Source: Kiritimatiellia bacterium
Lineage (GTDB): Bacteria; Verrucomicrobiota; Kiritimatiellia; RFP12; UBA1067
NCBI GenBank assembly: GCA_904502135.1
Contig: CAJGDE010000074.1
Span: 1-9,737, forward strand
Length of the DNA: 9,737 nt
Direction of reading: 5' to 3'
Shown here: piece after piece, positions 7,604-9,737 of the stretch
Layout: each line of letters opens with the position of its first letter
Position numbering within the stretch: position 1 is the stretch's first letter
Notes under the pieces: generated by a model
Databases searched by the model: none
Seen by the model: the letters and a program-made list of their open reading frames with translations, nothing else
Told to the model about the DNA's origin: nothing
Program-made: the position numbers and the translations under genes

Positions 7604-7610
7604 AAGGAGG
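7604..7610 (+). promoter_or_regulatory. Strong Shine-Dalgarno of the acyl-CoA dehydrogenase
   Basis: AAGGAGG is a full match to the anti-SD complement, 9 nt before ATG 7620. It fixes that start and shows that this organism uses SD-led initiation. It is the strongest ribosome site in the window and stands just downstream of the AGGAG-containing heptamer array. Confidence 0.9.
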
Positions 7611-7619
7611 AATTAAGAG

Positions 7620-9365
7620 ATGAGCAATTTTTATAAAGATAACAAGGATATCGAAAAGACGATTGACGCGCTTGGTCTTGAAGAGGTGGCGACGCTTCTT
7701 GAAGAAGATTTCAAGTACTCGAAAGAGTATGATTTCGCGCCGAAAGATGCCGCAGACGCCATAGATAATTACAAGCGCGCGCTTGATGTGTGCGGAGATA
7801 TCTGCGGTAACCGGATTGAGCCTACGGCCGAAGAGACCGATAAGGTGGGCAACATCCTTGAAGAGGACGGCTCAGTTACCTATACTCCCGGCATCAAATT
7901 GGCCATGGATCTTCTTGGCCGCTCCGGGCTTATGGGCACGACTCTTCCGTATTATCTCGGCGGCCTTAATATGCCCTGCACGATTCTTACGGCTCTTAAC
8001 GATATCGTTTCTCGTGCTGACGCGAGCCTTATGAATATGTTCGGTCTTCAGGGTATAGCCGAGACCATCAACGCTTTTGCCTCAGAGGAGATCAAGAAGG
8101 AGTATGTGCCGCGTTTAGCGACAGGCGAACTTACGGGGGCTATGGTGCTTACTGAGCCTGATGCAGGAAGTGATCTTCAGAGCGTGAAGACTTCGGCTTA
8201 TCAGGACGAGAACGGTAATTGGTTCGTAAACGGCGTTAAGCGCTTTATCACGAACGGTTGCGGCGAAGTTCTTCTCGTTCTCGCGCGTACGGAGCCGGAG
8301 TTCTCGGATGGTCGCGGCCTTAGCTGCCTTCTCGTCGAGAAGTGCCCGCAGGTGAAGATTCGCCGCCTTGAGCATAAGCTCGGCATTAACGGCTCTCCCA
8401 CTTGCGAAATGGTCTTTGATAATGCTCCCGCCAAATTGGTCGGCCAAAGAAAGCGCGGCCTTATCACGTACGTCATGGCTCTTATGAACGGCGCGCGCGT
8501 GGGAATTTCCGCCCAGGGCACCGGCATCGGAGAGGCGTGCTATCGCGCCGCTCGTGATTATGCCGCAAGCCGCAAGCAGTTCGGGGTTACGATCGACAAC
8601 TTCCCTGCGCTGAGAGACCTTCTTTCGACGATGTCCGTTGAACTTCAGGCTAGCCGCGCCTTGGCTTACTACTCGTCGAAGTGCGTTGATTTGGAAGCTG
8701 GCCTTACCCGCAAGTTTGAGTCGCTTAAGGGGACGCCCGAAGCTGCGGGCGTCAGAGCGAGAATGAAAGCGTACGCGCTTTTCAATAAGATGCTTACTCC
8801 TATGGCCAAGTACTATGCCTCGGAAATGTCGATGAGAGCCGCTAACGGGGCCGTCGCCGTTCTTGGCGGCTCGGGCTTCATGAAGGATTATCCGGTCGAA
8901 CGTTATTTGCGCGACAGCCGAATCACCACGATCTACGAGGGCACGTCTCAGCTTCAGGTTATCGCGGCGATCGCCGGTGTTATGGGCGGTCTTGTAAAGG
9001 ACGTTCTCGCCGATATTATCGCTGGCGTAGAGATGGATGATGAGCTTAAGGCGAAGTTCGCCGAAGTGACGGCTCTTGAAGAAGAGCTTGCCTCTGCGGT
9101 CGAGTTTGTCAAGAATCATCCATCCGGTAAGGATTATCATGACCTTCACGCCCGTGAGCTTGTCGATGCTGCGATAGCGGCTGTTTGCGGTGCTCTTCTT
9201 GTGCGCATCTCCTCTAAGTTCCCGGAGAAGAAGCCTGTCGTAAATCATTTCATCGCGAAGGAGTTTCCGAAAGTTCGCGGTGATCTCGCAAAGGCCAAGA
9301 GCGGCTATATGGCGAGCGTTGAGCTTTTTGACGAGCTTGCTCCGATTGCGGAATCTCTCGACTGA
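7620..9365 (+). CDS. Acyl-CoA dehydrogenase, long Bacteroidetes-type
   Basis: FAD-dependent acyl-CoA dehydrogenase that forms (or, in fermentative use, reduces) the alpha-beta double bond of an acyl-CoA, exchanging electrons with EtfAB. The 581-aa protein has an N-terminal extension (about 1-90), the helical and beta domains with signature LTEPDAGSD (177-185), the FAD/dimer helix RVGISAQGTGIGE (293-305), SRKQFG (317-322), and GGSGFMKDYPVERYLRD (416-432). The catalytic base is Glu440 in IYEGTSQLQ. Ala replaces the usual Gln of the second family signature two residues before GG. A charged insert at about 355-385 and a helical C-terminal extension (about 455-581) make it about 200 aa longer than the classic 380-aa enzymes. 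Long versions are known beside etfBA in Bacteroidetes (from memory). Chain-length specificity is unknown. No Etf:quinone oxidoreductase or beta-oxidation partner is visible. Confidence 0.95.
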   Translation: MSNFYKDNKDIEKTIDALGLEEVATLLEEDFKYSKEYDFAPKDAADAIDNYKRALDVCGDICGNRIEPTAEETDKVGNILEEDGSVTYTPGIKLAMDLLGRSGLMGTTLPYYLGGLNMPCTILTALNDIVSRADASLMNMFGLQGIAETINAFASEEIKKEYVPRLATGELTGAMVLTEPDAGSDLQSVKTSAYQDENGNWFVNGVKRFITNGCGEVLLVLARTEPEFSDGRGLSCLLVEKCPQVKIRRLEHKLGINGSPTCEMVFDNAPAKLVGQRKRGLITYVMALMNGARVGISAQGTGIGEACYRAARDYAASRKQFGVTIDNFPALRDLLSTMSVELQASRALAYYSSKCVDLEAGLTRKFESLKGTPEAAGVRARMKAYALFNKMLTPMAKYYASEMSMRAANGAVAVLGGSGFMKDYPVERYLRDSRITTIYEGTSQLQVIAAIAGVMGGLVKDVLADIIAGVEMDDELKAKFAEVTALEEELASAVEFVKNHPSGKDYHDLHARELVDAAIAAVCGALLVRISSKFPEKKPVVNHFIAKEFPKVRGDLAKAKSGYMASVELFDELAPIAESLD

Positions 9366-9384
9366 TTTAATTTAGGTAATAGCC

Positions 9385-9737
9385 ATGAAGGTACTTGTCA
9401 CAGGCGGAAGCGGATTTCTCGGCATCAATCTCATCAGGTTTTTGCGTGAGAAGGGCGTCGAGGAAATCCGTGTTCTTGACATAGCTGATTTTGACTACCC
9501 GGAGAAGACTGAGCCGTGGCTTAAGTTTACTCTTGGCGATGTCCGTGATGTGCCGGTAGTGGAAAAAGTTACCGAAGGCTGTGATGTCGTAGTCCACTGT
9601 GCGGCGGCGCTCCCGCTCTACAGTGAAGAGGATATCTTTACGACCGAGGTTGACGGTTGCAGAAACGTTCTTAATGCGGCGCGAAAGTTTGGTCTCGATC
9701 GCATGATCCAGATTTCGTCTACCGCAGTATACGGAGT
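9385..9737 (+). CDS. NAD-dependent epimerase/dehydratase (SDR), 5' part
   Basis: N-terminal 117 codons of an extended short-chain dehydrogenase/reductase; the frame is open to the right edge. The Rossmann start is VTGGSGFLG (5-13), the nucleotide-binding GxxGxxG. Asp32 at the end of strand 2 favours NAD over NADP. GDVRD (51-55), HCAAALP (71-77, the usual NAG/HxAA loop) and SSTAVYG (111-117) follow in family order. The catalytic YxxxK lies beyond the window. TAGGT at 9373-9377 is a weak SD 7 nt before the ATG. The start is 19 nt after the dehydrogenase stop, so cotranscription is likely. Members act on nucleotide sugars or on sterol- and flavonoid-like alcohols; the substrate cannot be told from this part. 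Confidence 0.92.
   Translation, partial: MKVLVTGGSGFLGINLIRFLREKGVEEIRVLDIADFDYPEKTEPWLKFTLGDVRDVPVVEKVTEGCDVVVHCAAALPLYSEEDIFTTEVDGCRNVLNAARKFGLDRMIQISSTAVYG

Noticed and set aside
8115..9248. Long open frame of 377 codons on the - strand opposite the acyl-CoA dehydrogenase
   Set aside because: It lies wholly antisense to a strongly supported gene, has no recognisable motifs and a basic, low-quality composition. The codon choice of the real gene, with few codons whose complement is a stop, explains the open frame.

Overview
The window reads as an ordinary chromosomal stretch of a Gram-negative bacterium of moderate GC content. It carries seven complete protein genes and one gene cut by the right edge. 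The lineage cannot be fixed from sequence alone. DNA polymerase I, EtfB and the long acyl-CoA dehydrogenase resemble, from memory, the Bacteroidetes-type versions of these proteins. However, clear Shine-Dalgarno sequences (best at 7604-7610) and a consensus TATAAT box (5682-5687) are not typical of Bacteroidetes. A related Gram-negative group of the PVC or FCB assemblage (for example Lentisphaerae or Verrucomicrobia) is a reasonable but unproven guess. A LpxL-type acyltransferase suggests an outer membrane with acylated lipid A or a similar lipid.

Left region (1-4834, + strand): a short edge segment with no certain gene ends in a strong intrinsic-terminator-like hairpin (92-118). Three closely packed genes follow with gaps of 4 and 6 nt: a LpxL/HtrB-family acyltransferase, a membrane-bound processive family 2 glycosyltransferase and DNA polymerase I with all three activities. 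The first two look like envelope biogenesis genes. polA is probably cotranscribed by position and has no evident functional link.

Middle (4835-5694): a ZIP-family metal transporter lies on the - strand. Its stop codon abuts the polA stop inside one 6-bp palindrome. Its start faces a 110-nt divergent promoter region, with an extended -10 for the transporter and a near-perfect extended -10 for the next operon.

Right region (5695-9737, + strand): etfB, etfA and a long acyl-CoA dehydrogenase form an electron-transfer and acyl-CoA oxidation (or enoyl-CoA reduction) module. The dehydrogenase would exchange electrons with the EtfAB heterodimer. etfB appears to start directly at the predicted transcript start (possibly leaderless). 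A heptamer tandem repeat, each unit carrying an AGGAG core, sits between etfA and the dehydrogenase just upstream of a strong SD. A partial NAD-dependent epimerase/dehydratase begins 19 nt after the dehydrogenase.

I found no mobile element, CRISPR array, tRNA or rRNA, and no clearly new system. The points most worth a second look are the heptamer repeat, the probable leaderless etfB start, and the mix of Bacteroidetes-like proteins with non-Bacteroidetes expression signals.
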